Shown one piece after another: positions 1 through 8,596 of a DNA stretch of 64,000 bases. The DNA comes from Bacillus timonensis. GTDB taxonomy: Bacteria > Bacillota > Bacilli > Bacillales > Bacillaceae_L. Location of the stretch: assembly GCF_004799755.1 (NCBI RefSeq), contig NZ_SLUB01000006.1, positions 62,001 through 126,000 of the forward strand, written 5' to 3'. The first letter of the stretch is position 1. Every line of letters starts with the position of its first letter. A program made the position numbers and the translations under genes. Below the pieces are notes generated by a model. The model made no database searches, was not told where the DNA came from, and saw nothing but the letters and a program-made list of their open reading frames with translations.

Positions 1-224
1 TCCTTGATATTTTTTATTAAGGTAAGTCCATTCATGATTGGCATATTTAAGTCTGCCAGAAGAATATCCACTTCATATTTATATGCAAGCTCTAAAGCTC
101 TTTCGCCGTCTTCGGCTTCTGCTGTCACTTCCATCCCATATTTTTGCCAATCAATCGAATAACGGATTCTTTCACGAATATTTGGTTCATCATCTGCGAT
201 TAATACCTTTAAGAGCTGTTCCAA
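1..224 (-). CDS. Response regulator, YesN/AraC type (N-terminal part, runs off the left edge)
   Basis: Only about 74 N-terminal residues are present. They form a receiver domain: the acidic pair in LIADDEPNIRERIRYSIDW, the phospho-acceptor Asp in ILLADLNMP and the following MNG loop. This pattern is typical of YesN-type regulators, which carry a C-terminal AraC helix-turn-helix; that part lies outside the window. The likely start is a TTG at 222-224, because a GGGGGT ribosome binding site within the 3' end of the upstream kinase gene sits at the right distance and no ATG is available. Start and kinase stop are only a few bases apart, so the two are co-transcribed and translationally coupled. 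It presumably takes phosphate from the adjacent kinase and activates sugar-uptake or catabolic genes; the target is not visible. Confidence 0.85.
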   Translation of the reverse strand, partial: MEQLLKVLIADDEPNIRERIRYSIDWQKYGMEVTAEAEDGERALELAYKYEVDILLADLNMPIMNGLTLIKNIK

Positions 225-229
225 TTATC

Positions 230-2044
230 CTACCCCCATTGCAATTCATAATTTGGATTCAGAGGAAGCAAAACCTTAACTAACGTACCCTTTCCTTGAG
301 CACTTTCAATGGATAAACCGAAAGCATCACCATTCGTTAACTTGATTCTTGCCTGTACGTTCATGATTCCGTATCCAATTTTCGTATTATCTTTTGTCTC
401 TTCCAAACTATTAAAATCAATTGCTAAATTTTCTCGGATTTTTGATAATCTCTCTTCTGGAATACCAACTCCGTCATCTTGTACGAAAAGGACTAGTTTA
501 CCCTCTTGTTCTTCAGCAGCGATCAAAATAGTGCCTGGTCCCCGCCTTTCCTTGATTCCATGATAAATTGCATTTTCAACAATTGGTTGCAGCACCAGTT
601 TAATAACTGGGATATGGATTAATCTGGAGTTAATTGAAATACGATAATTCAATTTATCTTGGTATCTCGCTTTTTGAATTTTTAAATAGCTTTCAACATG
701 CTCGATTTCTTTTTCCAAGGGGATAATGTCTTTCCCCTTACTAAGTCCAATCCGGAAGAGCTGTGATAAAGAATCCACAACTTCTGACACATCCATTGCC
801 GCTTTTTTTTGAGCCATCCAGCTTATCGTCTCCAGTGTATTGTATAAAAAGTGTGGTTTAATTTGAGATTGGAGTGTCTGCAATTCTGCATCCCGCTTTT
901 GACGCCCTTGAATTTCGATTAATGAAATCAAATCGTTAATCTTAGTCAGCATGGTATTAAAGCTGGTACCAAGTCTCCCAATTTCATCTGCCCGATTCCC
1001 CTTATACCTAATCGATAAATCCCCTGATTCAACCTGATTCATAAACGCGTTTAATTGATTGATCGGTCTTGTCATTGAATGGGATAAATAATACGATGCA
1101 CCAATGCCAAACGCACAAACAATAAATAAAAAGCTAATCACGTAAAAGTTAATCTGCTGAACCTCTATAACCGATTCATTTGTTGGAAAGACCCCAATGG
1201 TTGTCCAATTCGAAAACGGCAATTTCCTGTAAATAAACTGTATATTATCTCCATCAATCGATTTAGTAAATGAACCGGATGAATCGTTTTCAAACCAGCT
1301 TGCCTTAATCTCATTCACCAAGGAGACTTGCGGAGAATAGATAGCTTCTCCCTCATCATCGATAACCATTAAATATCCAGACTTTCCTAATCTGACATCC
1401 TGAATGACTTCCGAGATTGCCCTTAATTTTAGATCAATTAGGATAACACCTGTTACTGTTTGCCTTTCTGGCTCAATAATTGCACGTACACCTGAGACGA
1501 GCTCACTATTTAAATAATTGGCATGTGATTTCACACTTCTCCCAGCAGGATGGCCGATAATTTTAAAAATACCATTATTCTCAACGGCTGCTCGATACCA
1601 TTCCTCTTCAATTAATGAATGAATGTCTCGTGGATACAGTTCATTACTGATATAGTTCCCCTTTTGATTGATGATAAGAATCCCCGCAATTTCAGGATTA
1701 ACCGTTGTTAACGCCTGTAAAAATTGCTCAATGTCGTACTGATGATTTCCTTCTTGATTAACATCGTGTTGAAGAAAATCTATCACCTGAGGATTCATAG
1801 AGATGAAATAAGAAATATCCTGCATATTTTCAACGTACGATTCTAATGATTTATTTGCCTGACCCAATAATTGAAGAGTATGCTCTGTTACTTGTTTCTC
1901 AATAATTTTGTCAACGGCAAGACTAATCAATGAACCAAGGCCAATGGAGGGAAGGATACTTATAATTAGCAGTAGTGCTATGATTTTATAACGAATCGGC
2001 ATATCATTTATTCCTAAAGAAATGACTTTTTTCAATTTCACCAC
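230..2044 (-). CDS. YesM/LytS-type sensor histidine kinase
   Basis: A 604-residue membrane kinase. One membrane segment lies near residues 20-42 and a second near 300-322, enclosing an extracellular sensor domain of about 250 residues of the dCACHE kind. A HAMP linker follows (LSHSMTRPINQLNAFM). The His_kinase domain has the phospho-acceptor His398 in QIKPHFLYNTLE, and the C-terminal ATPase domain shows the N box PIVENAIYHG and glycine boxes DDGVGIPEE and GYGIMN. This architecture is that of the YesM family, which pairs with AraC-type regulators such as the one just downstream. It starts 15 bases after the binding-protein gene, giving the order binding protein, kinase, regulator on one transcript. 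The signal is probably a sugar bound by that protein. Confidence 0.9.
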   Translation of the reverse strand: MVKLKKVISLGINDMPIRYKIIALLLIISILPSIGLGSLISLAVDKIIEKQVTEHTLQLLGQANKSLESYVENMQDISYFISMNPQVIDFLQHDVNQEGNHQYDIEQFLQALTTVNPEIAGILIINQKGNYISNELYPRDIHSLIEEEWYRAAVENNGIFKIIGHPAGRSVKSHANYLNSELVSGVRAIIEPERQTVTGVILIDLKLRAISEVIQDVRLGKSGYLMVIDDEGEAIYSPQVSLVNEIKASWFENDSSGSFTKSIDGDNIQFIYRKLPFSNWTTIGVFPTNESVIEVQQINFYVISFLFIVCAFGIGASYYLSHSMTRPINQLNAFMNQVESGDLSIRYKGNRADEIGRLGTSFNTMLTKINDLISLIEIQGRQKRDAELQTLQSQIKPHFLYNTLETISWMAQKKAAMDVSEVVDSLSQLFRIGLSKGKDIIPLEKEIEHVESYLKIQKARYQDKLNYRISINSRLIHIPVIKLVLQPIVENAIYHGIKERRGPGTILIAAEEQEGKLVLFVQDDGVGIPEERLSKIRENLAIDFNSLEETKDNTKIGYGIMNVQARIKLTNGDAFGLSIESAQGKGTLVKVLLPLNPNYELQWG

Positions 2045-2059
2045 TCAATTCCTTCTCAC

Positions 2060-3061
2060 CTATTCTGCATAATAACTATCTACATTCTTTTTAGTTACAA
2101 CGGTTATCCCTGTATCCAGTGTTGGAAGTTTGTTATGTGCATATGGATCACTAGGTAATCTAATTAATCCATGATGAAGATGAAACAAATAGTTTAGCGC
2201 CCAATAGCCCATGCTCCAAGTGCCCTGAGCAAGAGTAGCCTCTATCGTTCCTTCCTTTATCATATCAAGTGTTTGTTTATCTGTATCAAAGCTAACAATT
2301 TTAACGTCCTTATCCTTTTTCAACTGTAAAACAGCCCTTCCAGCACCAACACCTCCATTTGCCTCCGTTATAAAAATACCTTTCAAATCGGGATAATTAG
2401 TTAAAATGTCCTTAACAACCTGTTCCGAAACAATTTGATCCCCTCTTCCATCTTCAATCGCGACAATTTCAATTTCAGGATATTGCTTTTCAATTGTCTC
2501 TTGAAACCCCTTGAGACGATTAATCTGATTTTGCTGATTAGGGATTGTAACTACCGCTACTTTTCCTTTTCGATTAATGAAATGCGCCAGTTCATGAGCT
2601 GCTGTCGCACCAGCATTGACATTATTTGTACCGATAAATGTGTATGCATTACTTTTCGGAGCGTCTGAATCAAAAAGAACAATCGGGATCCCCGCGTCGA
2701 TTGCTTTAAAAATGGTTACATCCAGTGCATCTGGGTGGATAGCCGAAAGCGCAATACCCGACGGTTTTCTAGCGATTACCTGCTCAAGAACGGTGATTTG
2801 CTCCTTCACATCATATTGTGCTGCTCCATGATACTCAACGGAAACGTTAAGTGCCTGGCCTGCATCCTCAAACCCTTTTAAAATCTTTTTCCAATAATCA
2901 GTACCTGCCTGGAAGGTGACCATAACATATTTTTCGTCTACTTGTCCCTGCAGTCCTTTTGTTTCATTCAGATTCGCTGTTGCTTCACGTGTTTGAAAGT
3001 CTTTTAGATATAATAGAAAAGCAATGATTAATAAAGCATATACAACTAATAGCTTCTTCAT
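2060..3061 (-). CDS. Sugar-type substrate-binding protein (RbsB-like, Peripla_BP_4), membrane-anchored
   Basis: A 333-residue protein with one N-terminal hydrophobic segment (about residues 3-19) followed by a two-lobed periplasmic-binding-protein fold. Typical features are VMVTFQAGTDYWKKILKGFEDA at the start of lobe 1, the hinge region IVLFDSDAP, GTNNVNAGATAAHELA, and IFITEANGGVGAGRA. There is no lipobox cysteine, so it is likely held by an uncleaved signal anchor rather than as a lipoprotein. No ABC permease or ATPase gene is adjacent. Its place as first gene before a YesM/YesN pair suggests a three-component sensor in which the binding protein presents ligand to the kinase rather than feeding a transporter. 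The ligand (ribose, galactose or similar) cannot be told from sequence. Confidence 0.85.
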   Translation of the reverse strand: MKKLLVVYALLIIAFLLYLKDFQTREATANLNETKGLQGQVDEKYVMVTFQAGTDYWKKILKGFEDAGQALNVSVEYHGAAQYDVKEQITVLEQVIARKPSGIALSAIHPDALDVTIFKAIDAGIPIVLFDSDAPKSNAYTFIGTNNVNAGATAAHELAHFINRKGKVAVVTIPNQQNQINRLKGFQETIEKQYPEIEIVAIEDGRGDQIVSEQVVKDILTNYPDLKGIFITEANGGVGAGRAVLQLKKDKDVKIVSFDTDKQTLDMIKEGTIEATLAQGTWSMGYWALNYLFHLHHGLIRLPSDPYAHNKLPTLDTGITVVTKKNVDSYYAE

Positions 3062-3135
3062 TTGTAACCCCTTCCACTAGGTTTTTAGCTAAAGCAAGCA
3101 CCAAGGAAGTTATCAAAGCTTCCTCTAATACTATT

Positions 3136-3163
3136 ATTCTATTTAAATAATAATTAAATTCAA
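3136..3163 (-). promoter_or_regulatory. Possible sigma-A promoter of the sensor operon
   Basis: Read on the minus strand, TTGAAT (-35) and TAGAAT (-10) are separated by 16 bases, about 75 bases upstream of the binding-protein start. The rest of 3062-3312 is AT-rich with no other gene. Confidence 0.35.
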
Positions 3164-3312
3164 TAAAAAATTCTGTCATTCTTGAGTGATGATCGTTTAG
3201 TTATAACATAACCCGGTATCTGGCTCTAGTCCCCAACATCCAGACACATACTCAACAACTAGTATTTCCCCTTATAATTCCGCACAAAAAATTTTATTGT
3301 AAATGTGATTTT

Positions 3313-4116
3313 GTGCTAGAAAAAGTAATTGGTCATAATGTCAAACGGTGGTACACCATCAATTACGAAAATCTCGAAAACTTGAAAACGGATACTCCTG
3401 CGAACCACGAAATCTCACCATCTGACCATAATGAACAGACGATATGTTCAAATCCAACAGACGAACTGCTCAATTTAGACAGGCCATGTGTTCAAAATGA
3501 GCAGTCTAGCTGCTCAAATTGGACAGAGGATGTGCTCAACTTGAACACACCATTACTAGAGAGTACTTCAGAGAGTACTACAAAGAATACTTCAGAGACT
3601 TCTTCTTCTTCAAAAGAGACCTACGAAAAAGAAGACCCATTCCGATTTTTTGAGCAAAACGGATTTGAAACAATTGGAGGCTTTATCGCTGACAAAATCA
3701 AAGCATGGTGTACAGATTTATCAGACGATTTCGTTATTGAGGCTATGAAGCTAGCTGTAGAAAATTCATCAAAGCGTTGGAGCTATGTCGAAGCAATATT
3801 ACGAGATTGGGTGGAAAAAGGGTATCAAACTTTAGATGATGTCCATGCAGCACGTCTTGCGTATAAAAATCAAATGAACCACTCACCTATGAAAAAGCCT
3901 CCTAGACAGGAATACATTCCAGAATGGTTTCAAAAGCGTGAGCAGAACCACGAAGCTACACATGACACTGCCTTTAAAAGGGATAAAGGAATTATTGAGG
4001 AGCAAATAAAAAAGCGTACGGAACAGGGAGCCACCGCTTCACAGGAACCAACACACAAATCCAGCTTTGAAGAGAAAAAAAGATTGTTTGAGGAGCGTTT
4101 AAAGATGTATAGATGA
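3313..4116 (+). CDS. DnaD-domain replication protein, N-terminally truncated remnant
   Basis: The C-terminal half (from FRFFEQNGFETIGGFIADKIKAW to VEAILRDWVEKGYQTLDD) is a DnaD_2/DnaB_2 domain as in phage and plasmid DnaD-like replication initiators, followed by a charged tail. The middle (residues 30-110) is low-complexity and rich in Ser, Thr, Asn and Cys. The reading frame starts inside what looks like the last strand of a winged-helix domain (VIGHNVKRWYTINYENLENL). Upstream in frame the sequence is open but has no ribosome binding site or good start, and the GTG at 3313 is weak. I infer that the N-terminal winged helix is lost and that this is a decayed phage or plasmid gene. A degenerate copy of its 3' end recurs at 8597. 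Confidence 0.6.
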   Translation: MLEKVIGHNVKRWYTINYENLENLKTDTPANHEISPSDHNEQTICSNPTDELLNLDRPCVQNEQSSCSNWTEDVLNLNTPLLESTSESTTKNTSETSSSSKETYEKEDPFRFFEQNGFETIGGFIADKIKAWCTDLSDDFVIEAMKLAVENSSKRWSYVEAILRDWVEKGYQTLDDVHAARLAYKNQMNHSPMKKPPRQEYIPEWFQKREQNHEATHDTAFKRDKGIIEEQIKKRTEQGATASQEPTHKSSFEEKKRLFEERLKMYR

Positions 4117-4352
4117 GTGCCAGAAACCAATGCGGGACAATGTACCTGTCCCTTCGCCCACTATTCTAAAATACTATTTATCACATTTTGCCACTATAAC
4201 AGCGGTTTTGGTTCACTCAAAAAGTCATCCAACAAACGTTTGTTTGAATTTAAAAATCCTTGTTGCTGTTGTGTTAAACAGTCAAACAAACGATTGATTG
4301 AAATGTAATTTCTGGATTCGTGCAGGTGAGATTAATTTAATAGTGCCCTACT
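4061..4352. repeat. Direct repeat, copy 1: DnaD 3' end plus downstream non-coding DNA
   Basis: This stretch recurs in the same orientation at 8597-8912. It includes the codons for the C-terminal FEEKK.L..ERLK tail of the DnaD protein, a GGGACAATGTACCTGTCCC palindrome, the block TATTCTAAAATACTA, and paired CAAACGTTTG-type palindromes (ACAAACGTTTGTTTG and the related AACAAACGATTGATTG). The similarity is diffuse, so the duplication is old. From about 4373 to 4503 the minus strand can be read as an unidentified C-terminal protein fragment (ending RDVGSMNYPPSL); I do not recognise it. Confidence 0.7.
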
Positions 4353-4565
4353 TTTTTCAGTTAAAGGCTCGGAGGATAGTTCATTGACCCTACATCCCTG
4401 AGTTCGGTCACTTCTTGGTTGAATCGGTCATATACAATACTCACTAATTTAGCAAGATAAAGCTTATCATAGTGATGCCTTCCCCCAGTGGCTAATGGAA
4501 CCTATGCTCCGGAAAACATAAAATATAACATCATTTTACAATTATCTTCATTATTTACCAGCTTA

Positions 4566-4600
4566 TTGAAAACATTGTAAAAATTTAGTATACTAAATTT
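4566..4600 (+). promoter_or_regulatory. Sigma-A promoter with palindromic operator for the PIN toxin-antitoxin operon
   Basis: TTGAAA at 4566-4571 and TATACT at 4589-4594 are 17 bases apart, a near-consensus promoter. The -10 lies inside a perfect 20-base palindrome, AAATTTAGTATACTAAATTT (4581-4600), and a further half-site GCATACTAAAA follows at 4610. This is the layout expected for autorepression by the antitoxin or toxin-antitoxin complex. Confidence 0.7.
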
Positions 4601-4678
4601 AACCAATAAGCATACTAAAACTGTTAACATTAAAGTAAGTTAAGGGGTGATGGTATGTGTAATAAGGAGGAAAAAGAA

Positions 4679-4831
4679 TTGGGAACAACCGCTATTAAAC
4701 GGATCGATAAGTCTAATGTATCCGGTTTATCTAAATCAAAAAAAGAACTATTAGAAAAACATATGGGTAGCGCATCTGCAAACATTGATTTAAACAAGAT
4801 TCGTGAATGGTGGAAATATGAAAATAATTGA
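4679..4831 (+). CDS. Small antitoxin-like protein upstream of the PIN toxin
   Basis: A 50-residue gene with a TTG start at 4679, placed by the strong ribosome binding site AAGGAGG a few bases upstream. The product begins MGTTAIKRIDKSNVSGLSK and ends IREWWKYENN; it is basic in its first half and has aromatic residues at the end. It overlaps the PIN gene by 14 bases. Position, size, overlap and shared promoter are those of a type II antitoxin, but I do not recognise the family, and there is no clear AbrB, ribbon-helix-helix or Phd signature. A longer reading from the ATG at 4651 is not in this frame. Confidence 0.6.
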   Translation: MGTTAIKRIDKSNVSGLSKSKKELLEKHMGSASANIDLNKIREWWKYENN

Positions 4832-5381
4832 TTTCAACAACCCATCTTTTTCTGGATTTGAACCTGATGAGGACATACTGATTGATACAGGAATAATACT
4901 TGGTTATTATAACGAGTATGATGCTTACTATTCAACTATAACAAAGTTGTTTAATGATCATATATTAAATAATGACAACAACCTTTTTCTTTACATAAAC
5001 CCTACGGTTATTAATGAGATTAGTCATTTAGCTAAGACTCCTTTAAAACAATATCTTAAGAAATTTCCAACTGAAGCAGTTAATTTTACTTCTGGAGAAG
5101 AAGAATCATTTAAAGAAAAGATTATTAATGGTGTTAAAGAGTTAATTGAAAATGAAGTATTGCTAATACTAGACGGCGACAAAGAGAGTGCATTAAAACA
5201 GATTGAACTATCCGAAGCACTTGGAGCTGTAGACGCCGTTAATGCTTCCATTGCAAATTTATATGGGACAAGTTTTCTTACTGTTGACAGAACATTAACG
5301 AATAACATTTTTAGCAGACAATCTGATTTACCTAATATTAAAACAGTATATTATACTTCTGGTAGAAATAGAGATTACTAG
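4818..5381 (+). CDS. PIN-domain protein, probable ribonuclease toxin
   Basis: I prefer the ATG at 4818 (MKIIDFNNPSF) over the GTG at 4803, since GGTGG sits just before it. The product of 187 residues has PIN-type acidic positions: Asp23 in ILIDTGIILGYY, Glu in NPTVINEISHL, Asp in LGAVDAVNASIA and Asp in FLTVDRTLTNN near the C-terminus. PIN domains are metal-dependent RNases and the commonest toxins of type II systems (VapC). The gene overlaps a small upstream gene and shares its operator-bearing promoter, which supports a toxin-antitoxin pair. The protein is longer than a typical VapC (about 130-150) because of an insertion around residues 75-125, so the RNA target may differ. Confidence 0.75.
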   Translation: MKIIDFNNPSFSGFEPDEDILIDTGIILGYYNEYDAYYSTITKLFNDHILNNDNNLFLYINPTVINEISHLAKTPLKQYLKKFPTEAVNFTSGEEESFKEKIINGVKELIENEVLLILDGDKESALKQIELSEALGAVDAVNASIANLYGTSFLTVDRTLTNNIFSRQSDLPNIKTVYYTSGRNRDY

Positions 5382-5395
5382 TTATAAGACCTTTC

Positions 5396-5418
5396 GCATT
5401 GTGTGAGGGTCTTTTTGT
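5396..5418 (+). terminator. Rho-independent terminator after the PIN gene
   Basis: AAGACCT and AGGGTCTT form a short stem around a 12-base loop, followed by TTTTT, 15 bases after the PIN stop. Confidence 0.75.
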
Positions 5419-5662
5419 ATGAAAAAATGGGACATCATTATCTAACTAACAAATGCCCGATGTGTAATAAGGACACCAAAACTTCATTAGTAATACACTG
5501 TAAAGCATAAAAAGAAGTGGTGCCTGTAAAAACTCAACACCCCAAAACAACAAACACCCATTAATACTACAATACTGTAAAACCTCAAACAAAGGGACGG
5601 TCCTCCTGTTCTCCTGTAAATTAAGTTACAATAGTAATAGATCAACCTACGAGGAGAATAAC

Positions 5663-6490
5663 ATGCTATTATTTCTGAACTTTTTAAAGAAGAAAAAGGA
5701 AGAACCAAAGCAAACTAATACAACGGCACCAAAACCAAAAAGAACGAATGAACAAGTTGCTACTAGAAAAGGTGAACTAGGAGAATACAAGATTGATATA
5801 CAACTTGATCAACTGCCGAAAGGGTGCCGATACTTAAGCGATCTCTTTGTAAAGAATCCAAAAGCAAAATCAGGGTATTCCCAAATAGATCATGTGGTGT
5901 TAACTCCATATGGTATCTTTGTCATTGAAACGAAAAACTATCAGGGGATCATTTACGTCGGGAAAGATCGTAAGACATGGTTAGTTAATGGGAAGTTTAA
6001 AATGATGAACCCTTTTGTGCAAAACTACGGGCATATAAAAGCATTGACTGCTTTTATTGATAAAAATTACCATGACTTCTTTATCTCTATGGTATCTTTC
6101 ACAAAACGGTGCACCTTTAAAGTAGACTTAGAGTACCGTAAAATAGCATCCAACGAAATAATAGTCTATGATATCGAGCTGTCGGAATTCATCCATCGAA
6201 AAGTATCAGTATTAAAAGTTCAACACAAAGAGCCTCTCCTAACTGAAGGTGACATCTCTACCATTTATAATGCCTTTACAGAGGCTAATATCACTGACCC
6301 AAAGGTTAGAGAACAACATAAACATGCATTAAAAACAAATACATCTGATGAGGAAACCAACTCAAGCTCAACATGTTCTATTTGTAATAAACCTGTTTCA
6401 GAAAAAGTTAAAATGTATTGTTTAGCGAATGAAAAATTCAAAGGCAACATCTATTGCTATGATCATCAAAAATCTTCCGTTAGACTCTAA
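5663..6490 (+). CDS. NERD-domain protein with C-terminal cysteine cluster
   Basis: A 275-residue protein starting with a good GAGGAG ribosome binding site. After a short hydrophobic and basic start (MLLFLNFLKKKKEE), residues 35-145 form a NERD (nuclease-related) domain: GELGEYKID, the acidic IDHVVLTPYGIFVIETKNYQG with the D-x(n)-ExK motif of restriction-like nucleases, and the W of KTWLVNGK. The C-terminus carries a four-cysteine/histidine cluster (CSICNKPVSEKVKMYC, then YCYDHQ), probably a zinc site. NERD proteins often occur in defence or DNA-processing contexts, but their function is poorly defined. It lies alone between the PIN and small-membrane-protein genes. Confidence 0.85.
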   Translation: MLLFLNFLKKKKEEPKQTNTTAPKPKRTNEQVATRKGELGEYKIDIQLDQLPKGCRYLSDLFVKNPKAKSGYSQIDHVVLTPYGIFVIETKNYQGIIYVGKDRKTWLVNGKFKMMNPFVQNYGHIKALTAFIDKNYHDFFISMVSFTKRCTFKVDLEYRKIASNEIIVYDIELSEFIHRKVSVLKVQHKEPLLTEGDISTIYNAFTEANITDPKVREQHKHALKTNTSDEETNSSSTCSICNKPVSEKVKMYCLANEKFKGNIYCYDHQKSSVRL

Positions 6491-6543
6491 AGTAGTGCCT
6501 AAAACTAAAAAATGAATTATTGTATATTTTGGAGGATAGATAA

Positions 6544-6966
6544 ATGAAGTTTTTAAAATTTGTATTAATAACAATAATTGTTTTGGTGATTCTTGGCTAT
6601 GGGATATACCATTTTGGAACCAAAGTAGCATCTGATAAGTTAGTAGATACTATATCAACGGAATTAGTAAATAGTGGAGAAATGGAAGAGATCAAACAAT
6701 CTATTGAGAATGATCCAGAGTTAATGTCTTTTTTAGAAGATGCAAAATCCATTAATGAGAGTAAACTTCCATTTCGAACAAAAGAGGAAGCTACTAAGGT
6801 TCTAATAAAAAAAGTGGGAATTACTGAATTAAATGATATTAGAGAACAAGTACAAGAAGGTACAATATCAAAAGAAATAGTACTTGAAAAAGTGCAAGGA
6901 AAATTGACCGAAGAAGAAATTTTAGCATTAAAAGTGATTGCTTATAAAGAATTATATAATCAATAG
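6544..6966 (+). CDS. Small membrane-anchored protein of unknown function
   Basis: A 140-residue protein preceded by a GGAGG ribosome binding site. Residues 5-25 (FVLITIIVLVILGYGIYHFG) are one membrane segment; the remainder is an acidic helical domain outside or at the membrane (SGEMEEIKQSIENDPELMSFLEDAKSIN and EEATKVLIKKVG), ending KVIAYKELYNQ. Proteins of this build are common in Bacillus and sometimes misnamed in databases. I do not recognise a function. It lies 53 bases after the NERD gene, with no terminator seen between, so it may be co-transcribed. Confidence 0.75.
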   Translation: MKFLKFVLITIIVLVILGYGIYHFGTKVASDKLVDTISTELVNSGEMEEIKQSIENDPELMSFLEDAKSINESKLPFRTKEEATKVLIKKVGITELNDIREQVQEGTISKEIVLEKVQGKLTEEEILALKVIAYKELYNQ

Positions 6967-7069
6967 TATACAAGAGGACTTAACAACTACAATACCCACT
7001 AAGGTAGTGATTAATGGTGACTACATTTACATAGTGTCTAGAAGAGGATGGCAATGAAGTTGACAATTG

Positions 7070-7099
7070 CTGGGACGAGGGACCTGTCCCTCTGTCCCC
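7070..7099. repeat. Dispersed GGGAC...GTCCC palindromic repeat
   Basis: GGGACGAGGGACCTGTCCC is a small palindrome followed by TCTGTCCCC. Related copies lie at 4134-4152, 5588-5600 (partial), 8671-8685 and 8935-8955. They lie only in non-coding DNA of the left flank, none inside the recombinase island. Confidence 0.6.
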
Positions 7100-7140
7100 A
7101 AAGACAGTGTATTATCACTTAGTAGACCTTTCTAATGAAT

Positions 7141-7181
7141 AAATAATCCCTTCTCAAATAATGAGATGGGATTATTTTTTT
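7141..7181 (+). terminator. Strong rho-independent terminator
   Basis: AATAATCCC and GGGATTATT form a stem with an internal TCTC/GAGA extension, followed by TTTTTTT. It ends the NERD/small membrane protein transcript. Confidence 0.8.
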
Positions 7182-7300
7182 ATTTCCTTAACAATTCGTA
7201 AACTGAATGATTAGTGGATATCCGAATGTAGATTCGAGTCGTAAGTGCTTAAAAAGCAAATCAGGATTTTTGGAATTTAATAATAGTTGATATGAACAAT

Positions 7301-7357
7301 CTTAGAATGTACTATTAACACAGAGGTAATAGTGTTAATCTGTGTTAACATTCTGAG
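7301..7357. promoter_or_regulatory. Long interrupted palindrome upstream of the endonuclease gene
   Basis: Arms AGAATG (7304-7309) + TTAACACAGA (7315-7324) mirror TCTGTGTTAA (7339-7348) + CATTCT (7349-7354). It ends 45 bases before the endonuclease start and has no T-tract, so it is more likely an operator or mRNA leader structure than a terminator. Confidence 0.6.
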
Positions 7358-7401
7358 ATTTTCAGAATGAACAATATGAACTATTATAGGAGAGTCCTGA
7401 A

Positions 7402-8361
7402 ATGAAAAAGAAAATGAACTATTTAATATTACTTTTATCGGTCATCTTTATGTTTGGTTGTACCAACGTTGAAGATACATCCATTACAGATGTAGAAACA
7501 GAGCCACAAGAAGTAACAACAGTTAATACAGAAGAAAATACCGAAAAAGAAGAAGTTATCACTACAGTTGTTGATGAACCAGTAGTAGAGGAAACACCAC
7601 CCCCACCAAATAATGAACTGTTCTCAGGATACAAACTTATTGAAGTAGATGGTGGTGATTTATCTGGATATCGTGAACCTAACGTCGTTGTTGACATTGG
7701 TTTTGGGGACCGTCAATATTGGGCATTTACGAATGAATTTGGGCAGCTCGTCCGTGTTATTGCTGACGAAATCATTCTTCAAGATGATAATAGCGAACCT
7801 GTAACATCGTCTGGCAGATACTACTCTGATGAGGCAAAAGTTCCTGGCGTCGAAAGAGCAGATTTAGATGAAGGACATATCATTGCTGATTCTCTCGGAG
7901 GGGTATCGAATGCTTATAATATTACCCCACAAGATAGTACGCTCAACCGACATGGTGACCAAGCTTATTTGGAAGATGCGATCCGCAAGGCAGGTGGAGC
8001 TACTAATTTTGAAGCAATTATCACATATCCGAATACGGAAACGCAGATTCCTTCAAGTTATCAGTATACCTATACTTTAATGGGTAATGTGATCGTTGAT
8101 ACATTTGATAATGTGAACCCAGATGAAGTAAACGCGTCACTCGGTTTAACAGGCAGTAAGCCTTCCAACTCAACTAGTTCAAACACAACTTCAACTAGTC
8201 CAAATACAAACGGTGATATTTCTAGTATTGATACAAACGGTAATGGACAAGTGACGATTAAAGAAGCAAAAGCAGCAGGTTTTAGTATGCCAATAACGTC
8301 TGACCATTGGTTATACAAATATATGGATGATCGTGATGTTGACGGTATGGTAGGTGAATAA
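7402..8361 (+). CDS. Secreted DNA/RNA non-specific endonuclease, lipoprotein, with calcium-binding-like C-terminus
   Basis: The first 20 residues are a lipoprotein signal (MNYLILLLSVIFMFGCTN, with Cys20 as the lipid site). An acidic Thr/Glu linker leads to the nuclease domain (residues about 70-250) with the signature DEGHIIADSLGGVSNAYNI, where His is the general base, and TPQDSTLNRHGDQAYLED. This matches the DNA/RNA non-specific endonuclease superfamily and resembles secreted nucleases of Bacillota. A Ser/Asn/Thr-rich linker leads to a C-terminal segment (DTNGNGQVTIKEAKAAGF, then DDRDVDG) that looks like an EF-hand or excalibur calcium site. It probably acts outside the membrane on foreign or environmental DNA. 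It has its own promoter region with a long palindrome upstream. Confidence 0.88.
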   Translation: MKKKMNYLILLLSVIFMFGCTNVEDTSITDVETEPQEVTTVNTEENTEKEEVITTVVDEPVVEETPPPPNNELFSGYKLIEVDGGDLSGYREPNVVVDIGFGDRQYWAFTNEFGQLVRVIADEIILQDDNSEPVTSSGRYYSDEAKVPGVERADLDEGHIIADSLGGVSNAYNITPQDSTLNRHGDQAYLEDAIRKAGGATNFEAIITYPNTETQIPSSYQYTYTLMGNVIVDTFDNVNPDEVNASLGLTGSKPSNSTSSNTTSTSPNTNGDISSIDTNGNGQVTIKEAKAAGFSMPITSDHWLYKYMDDRDVDGMVGE

Positions 8362-8520
8362 ACCTCTATAACTTTGAGGCAGATAAATGTACGAAAGAAC
8401 GGTTTTCTCGTTGGATGATTTATAACAATTTGCGATTGGATGTCTGTGCAGGAACAGCTGAAGTTATGGTCATATCATCTAAATTATTTATCACTAACAG
8501 GGGCGTTTTTGAAAGATTAT

Positions 8521-8563
8521 AGGCCTAATTTCTCGCAAAAAGCACAGAGGAATTAGGCTTTAT
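8521..8563 (+). terminator. Possible terminator hairpin
   Basis: GGCCTAATTTC and GGAATTAGGC pair across a 15-base loop and are followed by TTTATT. It lies 160 bases after the endonuclease stop, in an otherwise gene-free stretch (8362-8973) that contains the second DnaD-tail repeat. Confidence 0.45.
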
Positions 8564-8596
8564 TAATCTATCTAAATCCTTAACTTCCACCCAACC

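Noticed and set aside
3062-3312. Short minus-strand ORF (2985-3179) as a gene
   Set aside because: Overlaps the binding-protein start, no ribosome binding site, composition of an AT-rich intergenic region.
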